Shown one piece after another: positions 1 to 8,017 of a DNA stretch of 40,050 nucleotides. The stretch is taken from the NCBI RefSeq assembly GCF_022664395.1, contig NZ_JAKRET010000024.1:1-40050 (forward strand), read 5' to 3'. The notes under the pieces are model-generated. The model saw only the letters and a program-made list of their open reading frames with translations, had not been told where the DNA came from and ran no database searches. This DNA is from Sphingomonas lacusdianchii (GTDB taxonomy: Bacteria > Pseudomonadota > Alphaproteobacteria > Sphingomonadales > Sphingomonadaceae). The translations under genes were made by a program, and so were the position numbers. Position 1 is the first letter of the stretch, and each line of letters opens with the position of its first letter.

Positions 1-156
1 AAGTGCCGCGTCCGAAGTCGTCTGGCGGGTTTCGCCGCCATGGCCCTGCTGCTCGGCATAGTTCGTCGGCTGGTCGGCACCCGCCGGCAGCGGCGGTGCC
101 TTCTTGGCCGTCTCGCCCTTGAGTTTCACCGCGCTTTTGATGCTCTTGCGTGCCAT
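1..156 (-). CDS. Small hydrophilic protein, N-terminal part (runs off the left edge)
   Basis: An open frame runs leftward off the window, giving 52 residues that begin MARKSIKSAVKLKGETAKK. The ATG at 156 is chosen because GGAGGA lies about 7 bases upstream on the minus strand. The visible part is rich in Lys, Gln, Gly and Thr, with no membrane segment and no motif I recognise. It could be a small basic accessory or stress-related protein, but nothing in the sequence shows a function. The C-terminus is outside the window. Confidence 0.6.
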   Translation of the reverse strand, partial: MARKSIKSAVKLKGETAKKAPPLPAGADQPTNYAEQQGHGGETRQTTSDAAL

Positions 157-430
157 GGACGTAATCCTCCGATCATGCCCTTAATGCCACCAGCGCCACG
201 GCGGTGCGAGGCATAAATCTTTGTAGCGACTGGGAACCGACCCGGAGGAGCGAAATCAAGTTATGTCAGTCGAGCATGGTCGCCGGTTCGGACGACAGGC
301 GCGGGCTCGGCAACGTAAGTGTTCATGGCTGCGCAGAACCCGACTGCGGCTTCCTTGGTCCTGGATCACAGCCAGGGAAAGCCGATATGGACCGGTTGAG
401 GATGTCTTAACGCCTTGCCGTTAGCCGAGC

Positions 431-730
431 ATGATGTACTCCCAGGTCGTACAGGTTTTCGACTGCGTCTGGCACGACCACGATCCGTGGTTGGTGCTGC
501 TCGCGGGCCTGGTTTGCCTCTGCGGTATCTATGCGTCCTTTGCCCTGGCCGACCATGCCGTACGCTCAGGGCGGAAGACGCGCAGCCTGTGGGAACCTGT
601 CACCATCGTGTCGGCCGGCTGCACGGCCTGGGCGACCCACTTCATTATCTTGCTGGCTTTCAAGCCGGGCATGCCGTCTGCGTTCAACCCGCTGGCCGTA
701 CGGCCGTTTTACGGCCGCTCGTTGATGTAA
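431..730 (+). pseudogene. MHYT-domain sensor, N-terminal remnant
   Basis: The 99-residue frame contains two hydrophobic segments and the motif AWATHFIILLAFKPGMP. This matches the start of MHYT-domain proteins (typical form WATHFIAMLAF..GMP), membrane sensors thought to bind metal or gas and often fused to GGDEF/EAL modules. A complete MHYT domain has six to seven membrane segments in about 190 residues. This frame stops after roughly two, with an unrelated tail (VRPFYGRSLM). No good ribosome-binding site precedes the ATG at 431 or 434. It is best read as the stump of a larger c-di-GMP signalling gene. The family call is fairly sure; the original full domain make-up is inference. Confidence 0.65.
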
Positions 731-829
731 ACGAATCAAATGGACGGGGACCCATGCCGCGGCTCAAGGCGTTGAGCGTCATAGACATGGCCCTGACGAC
801 AGGGACATCCACTCAGATGAGGAAACGAC

Positions 830-2005
830 ATGCGCGCACTATGCTGGCACGGTAAAGGCGATGTCCGCGTCGACACCGTTGCGGATCCCGAGATCAAGCA
901 CCCGCGCGATGCGATCATCAAAATAACCGCCTGCGCGATCTGCGGGTCGGACCTTCACCTGCTGGATGGCTACCAGCCCACCATGGAAGCCGGCGATATC
1001 CTCGGCCACGAGAACATGGGCGAGGTCGTGGCGCTCGGGTCCGAGGTAACCAACCTCAAGATCGGCGACCGTGTCGTCGTGCCGTTCACGATCAGCTGCG
1101 GCGATTGCTGGTTCTGCAAGAAGGGTCTGTTTGCGGCCTGCGATCGGACCAATCCGAACGCCGAGATGGCCGCCAAAGCGATGGGCCATTCGCCCGCCGG
1201 GCTGTTCGGCTTCAGCCACATGCTGGGCGGCTACTGCGGCGGCCAGGCGGAGTATCTCCGCGTGCCGATGGCGGATGTCGGTCCAATCAAGATTCCCGAC
1301 AACGTTACCGATGAGCAGGCTCTCTTCCTATCAGATATCTTCCCGACCGGCTACATGGCCGCCGAGAATGCGCAGATCGAGCATGGCGACACCGTCGCGA
1401 TCTGGGGCTGCGGTCCGGTCGGCCAGTTCGCCATCCGCTCCGCGCTGATGATGGGCGCCGGCCGCGTGATCGCGATCGACGAGGTGCCCGAGCGACTCGC
1501 CATGGCGGAGGCCGGTGGCGCTGAGACAATTAACTTCGCCGAAACCGATGTCTATGACGAGCTGCAGGCGCGAACCAAGGGCCGGGGCCCCGACAGCTGC
1601 ATTGATGCTGTCGGCTGCGAGGCGGCCGCGCACGGGGCGGCGGACGCGGTCATGGACAAGGTGAAGGCAAGCATTATGCTCGCAACGGATCGCGTCCACG
1701 TGTTGCGGCAGGCGATTATAAGTTGCCGCAAGGGCGGCACGGTGTCCGTGCCCGGCGTGTATGTCGGCATGGGCGATAAGCTGCCGCTCGGCGCAGCAAT
1801 GAACAAAGGGCTGACGATCAAGCTTGGGCAGACCCACGTGCAACGTTACACCAAGCCGCTACTGGATAAGATCGTCGCGGGCGAGATCGATCCCAGCTTT
1901 GTGATTACGCATCCGGCCAGTCTTGAGGACGCGCCCGAGATGTACGCCAAGTTCCGTGACAAGCAGGAAGGTGTAATCAAGGTTGTCATGCGGCCGCACG
2001 GCTGA
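830..2005 (+). CDS. Zinc-dependent alcohol/formaldehyde dehydrogenase (MDR superfamily)
   Basis: The 391-residue product is a medium-chain dehydrogenase/reductase that should oxidise an alcohol or aldehyde in the cytoplasm using NAD(P). The catalytic zinc ligands are visible as Cys38 (AICGSDLH) and the pair His60-Glu61 (GHENMG). The structural zinc site is the cysteine cluster CGDCWFC...C at about residues 89-103. The dinucleotide-binding glycines are GCGPVG near residue 195. Its length and the long insert before the Rossmann fold resemble the glutathione-independent formaldehyde dehydrogenase-like branch, although the substrate cannot be read from sequence. The ATG at 830 follows a GAGGAAA ribosome-binding site. 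It stands alone between two gene stumps, so it looks like surviving cargo between deletions. Confidence 0.9.
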   Translation: MRALCWHGKGDVRVDTVADPEIKHPRDAIIKITACAICGSDLHLLDGYQPTMEAGDILGHENMGEVVALGSEVTNLKIGDRVVVPFTISCGDCWFCKKGLFAACDRTNPNAEMAAKAMGHSPAGLFGFSHMLGGYCGGQAEYLRVPMADVGPIKIPDNVTDEQALFLSDIFPTGYMAAENAQIEHGDTVAIWGCGPVGQFAIRSALMMGAGRVIAIDEVPERLAMAEAGGAETINFAETDVYDELQARTKGRGPDSCIDAVGCEAAAHGAADAVMDKVKASIMLATDRVHVLRQAIISCRKGGTVSVPGVYVGMGDKLPLGAAMNKGLTIKLGQTHVQRYTKPLLDKIVAGEIDPSFVITHPASLEDAPEMYAKFRDKQEGVIKVVMRPHG

Positions 2006-2126
2006 TTAGCGGAACAACCGGGAACAGGACGCTTATCGATGCCGATCGCCGCCGCCGCTGTGGATTATGTTCAGCGGCGGTGTCGATCAGCTTGCAACCA
2101 AGTATGTCGGCAGATCTAGGTGTCAG

Positions 2127-2219
2127 TCAGGCTGCAACGGATGATTCTTGCGGAGAGGCAACGAGCCATAGCCGCAGCGCTTCTTCCTCCATCGGACGGG
2201 CAAAATAGTAACCCTGCGC
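2127..2219 (-). pseudogene. EAL-domain phosphodiesterase, C-terminal remnant
   Basis: Reading leftward from 2219, the frame gives AQGYYFARPMEEEALRLWL, then about 11 residues and a TGA at 2127-2129. AQGYYF(A/S)RP is the conserved C-terminal signature of EAL-domain c-di-GMP phosphodiesterases. Only about 30 codons survive; the IS21-family element begins exactly at the 5' edge, so the IS insertion or a deletion next to it removed the rest. The remainder of the gene is not found beyond the other end of the IS at 4689. The call rests on one short but distinctive motif. Confidence 0.7.
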
Positions 2220-2369
2220 TGTCAATCGGCGCGCAAACGGGGACCGGGATCGGCGTGCAATAGGGGACCAGGGTTTGATGCGCGCTTATGCCGTGGCGGG
2301 ATGGCGGAGGGCGTAGCCCGGAGGCGTCACGCCACGGCGTAAATCGCCTTCTTTTCCGGTTTGCCGGGG

Positions 2370-3104
2370 TCAGCTTCGGTTCTTGAAGCGCCAGCTGTCG
2401 TTGCCGGTCTCGATGATGTCGCAATGGTGCGTGAGCCGGTCGAGCAGAGCGGTGGTCATCTTGGCGTCGCCGAAGACGGTGGGCCATTCGCCGAAGGCGA
2501 GGTTGGTGGTGACGATGATCGAGGTGCGCTCGTACAGCCTGCTGACGAGGTGGAACAGCAACTGGCCGCCGGTGCGCGCGAACGGCAGATAACCCAGTTC
2601 GTCGAGGATCAGCAGATCGAGCCGGGAGAGATGTTCGGCGAGCTTGCCGGCCCGGCCCTGGTGGGTCTCCAGTTCGAGCAGGTTCACCAGGTCGGTGGTG
2701 TTGTAGAACCGCACGCGAGCGCCGCTGCGGATGCAGTTGCGGGCGATAGCGATGCTGAGGTGGGTCTTTCCCGATCCCGTGCCGCCGACCAGCACGACGT
2801 TGCGCTGGCTGGCAAGGAAGGTGCCGCTGGCAAGATCACGGACCAGCCCTTCGTTGATCGGCGTGCCGGTAAACTCGAAGCCATCGAGCTCGCGGGCAAG
2901 TGGCAGCTTGGACGCGGTCATCTGGTACTTGATGGAACGGGCGTGCTTCTCGGCGACCTCTGCCTTCAGCAGGTCGCCAACCACGTGCTGTACGGGATGC
3001 TGGCGCTTGAGGGCGTCGGCAATGACCTCGTCATAGGCGTGTCGCATGCCGGCCAGCTTCAACTCGGCCATCAAACCGATGATCTCGTGGCGCTCCATCA
3101 TCAT
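2370..3104 (-). CDS. istB: IS21-family helper ATPase IstB
   Basis: The 244-residue AAA+ ATPase assists the IstA transposase in strand transfer and target choice. The Walker A motif GGTGSGKTHL is near residue 106 and the Walker B-like LLILDELGYLPF near residue 163. The N-terminal helical region (MERHEIIGLMAELKL) is typical of IstB. Its ATG overlaps the istA stop codon (ATGA at 3101-3104), giving translational coupling. Length and motifs look complete, so it is probably functional. Confidence 0.95.
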   Translation of the reverse strand: MMMERHEIIGLMAELKLAGMRHAYDEVIADALKRQHPVQHVVGDLLKAEVAEKHARSIKYQMTASKLPLARELDGFEFTGTPINEGLVRDLASGTFLASQRNVVLVGGTGSGKTHLSIAIARNCIRSGARVRFYNTTDLVNLLELETHQGRAGKLAEHLSRLDLLILDELGYLPFARTGGQLLFHLVSRLYERTSIIVTTNLAFGEWPTVFGDAKMTTALLDRLTHHCDIIETGNDSWRFKNRS

Positions 3105-4612
3105 GCTGCCCTCCGCACGGGCAGCAGCTGATCGTAGCGGCCGGCATCGGCGGCAGGCTCGATCTTGAGCTGCAGATGCTCAGGTGTGGCGATGCTGGGC
3201 TCCATCGGCGCCGATCGGGACCGGGCCAGGATATTGAGCACGACATCGGCGCTGGTGACCCCCTGGGCCAACGCTTCGGCGGCGGCCGCTTCCAGCGCAT
3301 CGAGGCCGTCGACCGTGGCCGCTGTCAGGATCTTGACCATCTGCCGATCGCCATCGTCGCTGCCCTTCAGCTTGCCACGAAGGCGCTCCAGTGCTGGCGG
3401 CAGGGCCAGTTGCTTGAACGGCGCCCCGTTCCTCAGCGCACCCGGCTTCTTCGCCAGAACCGGCACGTAGTGCCGGGGATCATAGACGGTCTGCTCGCGA
3501 CCGAAGCGGCGATCGTGTTCGGCGACGATATCGTCGCCTTGGCGGATGACGATGCGATCGGCATAGCCGTGGACCTCAACGGGATGCCCCAGAGCGCGCG
3601 CCGCCACCGAGTACTTGTTGTAGTCGAACCGCACGAGCAGCGTCTTGGATACCGAGGCCGCGACAGCATGGAAGCCGTCGAACGGCGTCGTCGGCATCCG
3701 CATCAACGCGGGCTTCTCGTCCTCGAACACGTCAGCGATGGTACGATCACGAAGCTCGGGATGCCGATGGGCGCTGGCGTGTTCCAGGCAACGGTCGAGC
3801 AGCCAGACGTTCAGCTCGTCGTAGCTGGCGAAGCGCAGCCGGGGCGTGAAGAAGCGTTCGCGCACCACGCCGACCTGGTTCTCAACCTGCCCCTTCTCCC
3901 ATCCCGCTGCCGGCGTGCACGCGGTCGGCTCGACCAGGTAATGGTTGCACATCTGCAGGAAGCGGCGGTTGAACTTGCGTTCCTTGCCCAGGAACACCGC
4001 ATCAACCGCTGTGGTCATGTTGTCGTAAATCCCGCGCGTGCAGACGCCGCCGAAGAAGGCGAACGCCCGTGCATGGGCGTCGAACACCATCTCCTGCGTC
4101 TCGCGGGGGTAGGCACGCACGAAGAACATCCGGCTATGGCACAGCCGCATATGCGCGACCTTCACCGTCGTCGTCACGCCGGCCAGCACCACGACCTCAT
4201 GGCTCCAGTCGAACTGGTAAGCCTCGCCCGGCTCAAAGCTCAGCGGCACGAACGCGGTCGCCGTGCGGCCCACTTCCTCGCGCTGCCAGCGGCGGGCATG
4301 GCGGCGAACGGTATCATAGCCGCCCTCGTATCCTTGCGCCCGCAGCGTCTCGAACAGGCGGATCAGCGTCAGTCGCTCGCGCCGCGGCTTGCGTTCGTTC
4401 TCCGCCAGTAACCGCTCAAGCTCGGCCACGTGGGCACCCAGCTTGGGCATCGGCTGAACCGTGCGATCGTAGCTGAACTTGCCGTCCTCGGTCTCGATCG
4501 CCTTCCTGACCGTCTTCCTCGAAACATGCAGCCGCCGCGCGATCTCCCGCACCGACTGACGCTGCACGAAATACGCACGCCTGATCCGTCCAATCGTCTC
4601 CACCGTCGTCAT
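3101..4612 (-). CDS. istA: IS21-family transposase IstA
   Basis: This is a DDE transposase of about 503 residues. The N-terminal helix-turn-helix (SVREIARRLHVSRKTVRKAI) binds the terminal repeats. The catalytic acidic residues are in QFDWSHEVVV, IYDNMTTAVD and WEKGQVENQV, in the usual order and spacing of the rve fold. The start is placed at the ATG at 4612, giving MTTVETIGRIRR, with GAGG about ten bases upstream; an upstream non-ATG start at 4636 is possible. The 3' end overlaps istB. No frameshift or missing catalytic residue is seen. Confidence 0.94.
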   Translation of the reverse strand: MTTVETIGRIRRAYFVQRQSVREIARRLHVSRKTVRKAIETEDGKFSYDRTVQPMPKLGAHVAELERLLAENERKPRRERLTLIRLFETLRAQGYEGGYDTVRRHARRWQREEVGRTATAFVPLSFEPGEAYQFDWSHEVVVLAGVTTTVKVAHMRLCHSRMFFVRAYPRETQEMVFDAHARAFAFFGGVCTRGIYDNMTTAVDAVFLGKERKFNRRFLQMCNHYLVEPTACTPAAGWEKGQVENQVGVVRERFFTPRLRFASYDELNVWLLDRCLEHASAHRHPELRDRTIADVFEDEKPALMRMPTTPFDGFHAVAASVSKTLLVRFDYNKYSVAARALGHPVEVHGYADRIVIRQGDDIVAEHDRRFGREQTVYDPRHYVPVLAKKPGALRNGAPFKQLALPPALERLRGKLKGSDDGDRQMVKILTAATVDGLDALEAAAAEALAQGVTSADVVLNILARSRSAPMEPSIATPEHLQLKIEPAADAGRYDQLLPVRRAA

Positions 4613-4843
4613 CCTCCGCCTCGTCGCCTGCCTCAATCGCAGGCGACAATAGATGACCCGGGGGTGGTCCCCGATTAGGCGCCGATCACCGAGTCAGGTG
4701 GGCACCACTTGCACGCCGAAACACAGCCGCGAGCCTGTTCAGACAAACCGAGCCACCTCTGACAGTGGTGGGACGCGGAACGCCGGTATTGGCGGAACGG
4801 GCAGGGCAGGCGAGTTCGTCGACCGACCAACGATATTCTTCAC

Positions 4844-5116
4844 GTGGGCAAGTGGACATCGGTGGTTCTGGCGTGCGCCCATCTCCATCCTGATCCAAGC
4901 GACAGTCGCTTCGAAAAGCTGGCTGCGCTTTGCCAACGATGCTACCTGATCCACGATGCCCCCGAGCATCGGCGACGCCGGTGGATGAATGCCCATTTCC
5001 GTCGGGCACTTGGCGACCTGTTCTACAGACCCTACCCCGAACATGGGGCCGACTGGATCAGTCCGACAACAGCCAGCATGCTCGATGATCCACGCCTACT
5101 CTACCATCGGGTCTGA
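4844..5116 (+). pseudogene. Decayed HNH/zinc-finger-like hypothetical protein
   Basis: The frame starting at GTG 4844 contains LAALCQRCYLIHDAPEHRRR and ends near RRALGDLF. This matches the C-terminal half of a widespread hypothetical family with an HNH-like core (pattern VVLTVAHLDH..., NL.ALCQRCH...YD, R..GDLF). The expected second Cys pair upstream is not found in any forward frame, the first HLDH histidine region reads CAHLHPDP, and the H after CQRC is replaced by Y. I read it as a truncated and drifting relic. It has no good ribosome-binding site. The family identification is moderate because only one block is well conserved. Confidence 0.45.
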
Positions 5117-5196
5117 GCCGACCGGCGCGCTGCACTGGAGTTCAGGCGTATGTCGGCAGGTTCGTGCTATTGAGTAGGTACGCGCTGGGGTCCTGA

Positions 5197-5763
5197 TCAT
5201 GCCGCTGCAGATCGCTGCCCATCTGCTGGAATGCCAGCAATTTGCAGGTGGCTGGTTGCCTGAACGAGAAACTCTTCGTTTGGCAGATCCCGGTGATCGA
5301 TCCACCACTTCGCGTCGTAGATGCGCAGGCAAAGGTTGCAGTCGGCCTCGGTGGTTGTGTGCGAGGTCGCGGCCAGCGACGCCATGCGGCTAATACGAAT
5401 ATTTTCTGCCCAGGCCACCTGCCGCTCGCTTCCAGTCAGTGGCGTCAGATCAAGATGTGCGATTATCGCACTGTCACGTGCCGCAGCGTCGACCTGTTCG
5501 GCTTTTTTGTCTGCGACGAAACAGGCGCGGCATTTTGTTGACCGTAACCAACGTGCCTTACGCGCGATCTGAGAGTCGAAGCCGTAAATGACATGAGCCT
5601 GCTCGTGGCCGCAGGCGTGAATAATCTGCTGTTCCATGCTTTCGAGGCATGCCGCATCGCCTACCGACTGCCAAATTCTATGAGTCGATACGAATTGTTC
5701 CCGCGACGAACGGTTTCCGCAAGGTGAAAGGGTGTCATCCAGGGGAAGCTGACATGCGTTCAT
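5197..5763 (-). CDS. Accessory-genome hypothetical protein (GSERQ-WAE-IR / WWID family)
   Basis: The 188-residue product contains LTGSERQVAWAENIR and, 40 residues later, AKWWIDHRD. This paired motif (GSE+Q..WAE.IR ... AK.WID.R) occurs in uncharacterised proteins of phages, plasmids and conjugative elements in many bacteria. There are several Cys residues in the middle (KCRACFVADKKAE), which might bind metal. No catalytic domain, signal peptide or membrane segment is visible. The ATG at 5763 has only a weak upstream purine stretch. It lies between mobile elements, which agrees with an accessory origin. Its function is unknown. Confidence 0.6.
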   Translation of the reverse strand: MNACQLPLDDTLSPCGNRSSREQFVSTHRIWQSVGDAACLESMEQQIIHACGHEQAHVIYGFDSQIARKARWLRSTKCRACFVADKKAEQVDAAARDSAIIAHLDLTPLTGSERQVAWAENIRISRMASLAATSHTTTEADCNLCLRIYDAKWWIDHRDLPNEEFLVQATSHLQIAGIPADGQRSAAA

Positions 5764-6228
5764 TGGGTGCTTTCGGGCATGATCGTGACGAAGCGGACGC
5801 CTCGGTATGCTAGCGGGGCGAACGCGGCTGACTTGTAAACGTCAGAGCTAGTGGCACGGTATGTCAGCGCTAAAGGGCACTTTCGTAACCGTCCGAAACA
5901 CCCGTATTTCGTACACCTTATAAGAGATCGGTAGATGGGCTTGGAACGGTTGGCGGCTTGGGGTCGGATTGCAACCAACACAGCAAACCGCTGCCGAGCG
6001 GCGTATGCGGGTATCGTGAGGGTATCAAGGCGCACGCAGTAATTTTGAATTGATGGATTTATTCGGGGTTGGAAGCGAGATGGCGGAGCGTGTGTCCGCC
6101 TCGTGATATAGCGGATCGTCCCAATCTGGGAGCCGTAGCACAACTGCACAATGGCGCTACAGCAAGATGCGGTTGAGTCGATACTTTGTCGGCATTAGCA
6201 GAGTCCAATCTGAAAAGGCTTATGCAAC
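5764..6228. other. 465-bp stretch without a convincing gene
   Basis: No frame on either strand looks like a real protein. The base composition is less GC-rich than the surroundings, with AT-rich patches near 5895-5935 and 6040-6065. It could hold promoters for the leftward gene ending at 5197 and the rightward gene at 6229, or a site for a recombinase, but I see no motif strong enough to name. Confidence 0.4.
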
Positions 6229-6462
6229 GTGTCTGTGGAATACCGAGAGGCCGAACGGCAACGCCGTATTGAAGATCGGAGCAAGATTGTAGCGGACGTT
6301 GCGGAGGAATTGCTGGGTTCCGACGCGGGCGCTGGTTGCATTCAAGCCGCACTACTTTGTTGGGATCGCCAATATGGTAAGGAAGCCGCTTCGATACTCG
6401 CGCGCACGGCATTAATGGGGGTTTGCGGCGAATTGGACCGTGGCGGCAGGCGAGCCGATTAA
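6229..6462 (+). CDS. Small helical protein, paralogue of the gene at 6639
   Basis: The 77-residue product has a core ADVAEELLGSDAGAGCIQAA followed by CWDRQYGKEAA and ARTALMGVCGEL. The same pattern recurs in the next gene, so both are under protein-level constraint. The likely start is GTG at 6229, with AAAAGG about ten bases upstream. It is rich in charged residues and predicted helix, with no membrane segment. I do not recognise the family. The name and role remain open; a small regulatory or plasmid-maintenance protein is possible but not shown. Confidence 0.5.
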   Translation: MSVEYREAERQRRIEDRSKIVADVAEELLGSDAGAGCIQAALLCWDRQYGKEAASILARTALMGVCGELDRGGRRAD

Positions 6463-6638
6463 GTCACAACGTGCGGGGCAATGTTTGCTACCGGCGCGGT
6501 TTGGCGGAGTGGGCGTATCTGCTCAATAAGGCTTACAACGCGCGAGGGAGGCACCGCGAGCGCGGCCGGTGCCGACGGCGGCGGCGCGTCATACGATGGT
6601 ACGATTTACATCTCGTTCTAATGCCTTAACGTGCATGC

Positions 6639-6905
6639 ATGGCGTCACCGCGTACGATAGTTGGAAGCTTCGCTGCCCCGTCGGAGCAAGAGCTCGAACG
6701 TGACGAACTGATCGCCAGTCGAAGCCTGACATTGGCGGACATCGCGCAGCAGCTTCTAGGGCAGGATGGTGGTGTGGCGCTGATCAGAGCAGCAATCATC
6801 TGCTGGGAGCGGGACCATGGTCGGCCAGCGGCCTTGGAGTTCGCCCGTACGGCTCTTCTGGGCGTCCATGAGCAGCTCAGTGGCGGTCACCAGCGCCACA
6901 ATTGA
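6639..6905 (+). CDS. Small helical protein, paralogue of the gene at 6229
   Basis: The 88-residue product has a core ADIAQQLLGQDGGVALIRAA, then CWERDHGRPAA and ARTALLGVHEQLSGG. This aligns without gaps to the protein at 6229-6462 over about 50 residues with roughly half the positions identical. The N-terminus is longer (MASPRTIVGSF...). No clear ribosome-binding site precedes the ATG. It sits just before the IS3 relic that IS66 disrupts. The function is not known. Confidence 0.5.
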   Translation: MASPRTIVGSFAAPSEQELERDELIASRSLTLADIAQQLLGQDGGVALIRAAIICWERDHGRPAALEFARTALLGVHEQLSGGHQRHN

Positions 6906-7020
6906 TCAGTGCATCGATGGCTCCTAGAGTGGGTATCTGACGCTTCAATAGCGTTGCATTTCGGTTCAATCGCGAGATTGGGTGTCCGCCGTTGGCATGT
7001 CTATGATCAGTGGTTAGCAG

Positions 7021-7150
7021 CTAGGGGTTGAGGTACACCTCCTCGTATTTCACCGAGAGCCATAGGCGCTCCACGAACACATTGTCGCGCCAGCAGTCTT
7101 TTCCGTCCATGCTGATGGCGATCTTCTCGCGCGGGAGAACGGCAGTGAAC
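7021..7150 (-). pseudogene. IS3-family transposase relic, C-terminal part
   Basis: Read leftward, this gives EKIAISMDGKDCWRDNVFVE, then RLW..VKYEEVYLNP and a TAG at 7021-7023. This is the C-terminal part of an IS3-family OrfB (typical REKIAISMDGKG.WRDNVFVERLWR..KYEEVYL). The preceding part of the same gene lies at 9528-9586 on the far side of the IS66 element, and the two join in frame once one copy of the 8-bp duplication is removed. The rest of the IS3 element is missing. Confidence 0.8.
7143..7150. repeat. Target-site duplication, left copy (CAGTGAAC)
   Basis: CAGTGAAC directly precedes the left terminal repeat of the IS66 element and is repeated exactly at 9528-9535 after the right terminal repeat. 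Eight bases is the standard duplication length for IS66. Confidence 0.93.
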
Positions 7151-7235
7151 GTAAGCGTCCGGTCTTCCCCGCCTTGCAGGCGGAGTGTTTGGCAAGCCAC
7201 AGGTGCGGCACTGTGGCAGGCACCGGTGCGGCATC

Positions 7236-7613
7236 ATGGCGACGCGAATTATCGAGATGGTCGGGGCAGAGCCGCGGCGACGGTTCAGTGACGCTGACAA
7301 GGCACGGATCGTGTCGGAGGCGATGATGCCGGGGGCAAGCGTGGTGGACGTGGCGCGGCGTCACCGGGTGTGCACGTCGCTGGTGTACCGCTGGCGACGC
7401 ACGCTGCTACGCGACGGGGTGGCGAGCCAAGCGTTGCCATTGCCGGGTCCGGCGTTCGTGCCGGTCGAGGTGGCGAACGTGCCCATGGCACCGCAGCCGG
7501 AACCGCTCGGACCGGGTGTGGTAGAGGTGGTCGGCCCCGCCGGGCAGCGTATCCGCCTGGCACCTCCCATCGACGCACGGGTGCTGAAGGCCGTGCTGGC
7601 CGGGTTTGCTTGA
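7236..7613 (+). CDS. tnpA: IS66 accessory protein TnpA
   Basis: The 125-residue product has a helix-turn-helix of the IS66 OrfA type: RRRFSDADKARIVSEAMMPG, then SVVDVARRHRVCTSLVYRWR. It is required with TnpB for transposition, though its exact role is not settled. The ATG at 7236 is chosen over earlier codons because homologues begin just before this block. The stop overlaps the TnpB start (TTGA), so the two are translationally coupled. Confidence 0.9.
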   Translation: MATRIIEMVGAEPRRRFSDADKARIVSEAMMPGASVVDVARRHRVCTSLVYRWRRTLLRDGVASQALPLPGPAFVPVEVANVPMAPQPEPLGPGVVEVVGPAGQRIRLAPPIDARVLKAVLAGFA

Positions 7614-7957
7614 TCGGGCCGCCAAGCGGCGTCCGGGTGTATCTGGCGGCCGGGGTCACGGACATGCGCAAAGGCTTCGACGGGCTGGCCGCACTGGTGC
7701 AGCAGCGGCTACGCCAGGACCCCTTTGGCGGTGCGGTATACGCCTTCCGGGGCAGGCGTGGTGACCTGGTCAAGCTGCTGTGGTGGGACGGTCAGGGCCT
7801 CGTCCTCCACGCCAAGCGTCTGGAGCGTGGCCGGTTCACCTGGCCAGCGACCGCGGACGGTGTGGCAGTGCTGACCCCGGCGCAGTTGTCGATGCTGCTC
7901 GAGGGGGTGGACTGGCGGCATCCGATCCGGTCCTCGCAGCCGACCCTGGCCTGGTAA
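7610..7957 (+). CDS. tnpB: IS66 accessory protein TnpB
   Basis: The 115-residue product carries the signature GVTDMRKGFDGLAALV near its N-terminus and RGDLVKLLWWDGQGL in the middle, both diagnostic for IS66 OrfB. The start is TTG at 7610, overlapping the TnpA stop; no ATG fits the conserved N-terminus (GPPSGVRVYLAAG). The frame is complete, ending in TAA at 7957. Confidence 0.93.
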   Translation: MIGPPSGVRVYLAAGVTDMRKGFDGLAALVQQRLRQDPFGGAVYAFRGRRGDLVKLLWWDGQGLVLHAKRLERGRFTWPATADGVAVLTPAQLSMLLEGVDWRHPIRSSQPTLAW

Positions 7958-8017
7958 AAAGCACGGTTTCCTGCGGCTTTTACGTGTGTCGGCACGGGTG
8001 TTCTGGTATAAGCAGGC

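Larger units (their letters stand above)
2220..4688 (-). mobile_element. IS21-family insertion sequence
   Basis: The element is about 2.47 kb and carries istA and istB on the minus strand. The ends are related inverted repeats. The left end has ATCGGCGC followed by ACGGGGACC (2225-2248), and the right end read inward has ATCGGCGC followed by TCGGGGACC. Further GGGGACC copies lie just inside, as is usual for the multiple terminal repeats of IS21 elements. The exact first base at the left is uncertain by 2-3 bases. I see no target duplication: the flanks are a cut EAL gene at the left and unrelated DNA at the right, so a deletion has probably followed insertion. Confidence 0.88.

Noticed and set aside
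3176..4411. Long open frame on the plus strand opposite istA
   Set aside because: GC-rich shadow of the IstA gene; the minus strand has clear domain motifs and overlap with istB.
5760..6149. 129-codon minus-strand frame
   Set aside because: No ribosome-binding site, odd composition and no recognisable motif; treated as non-coding, though a recombination site or decayed gene cannot be excluded.
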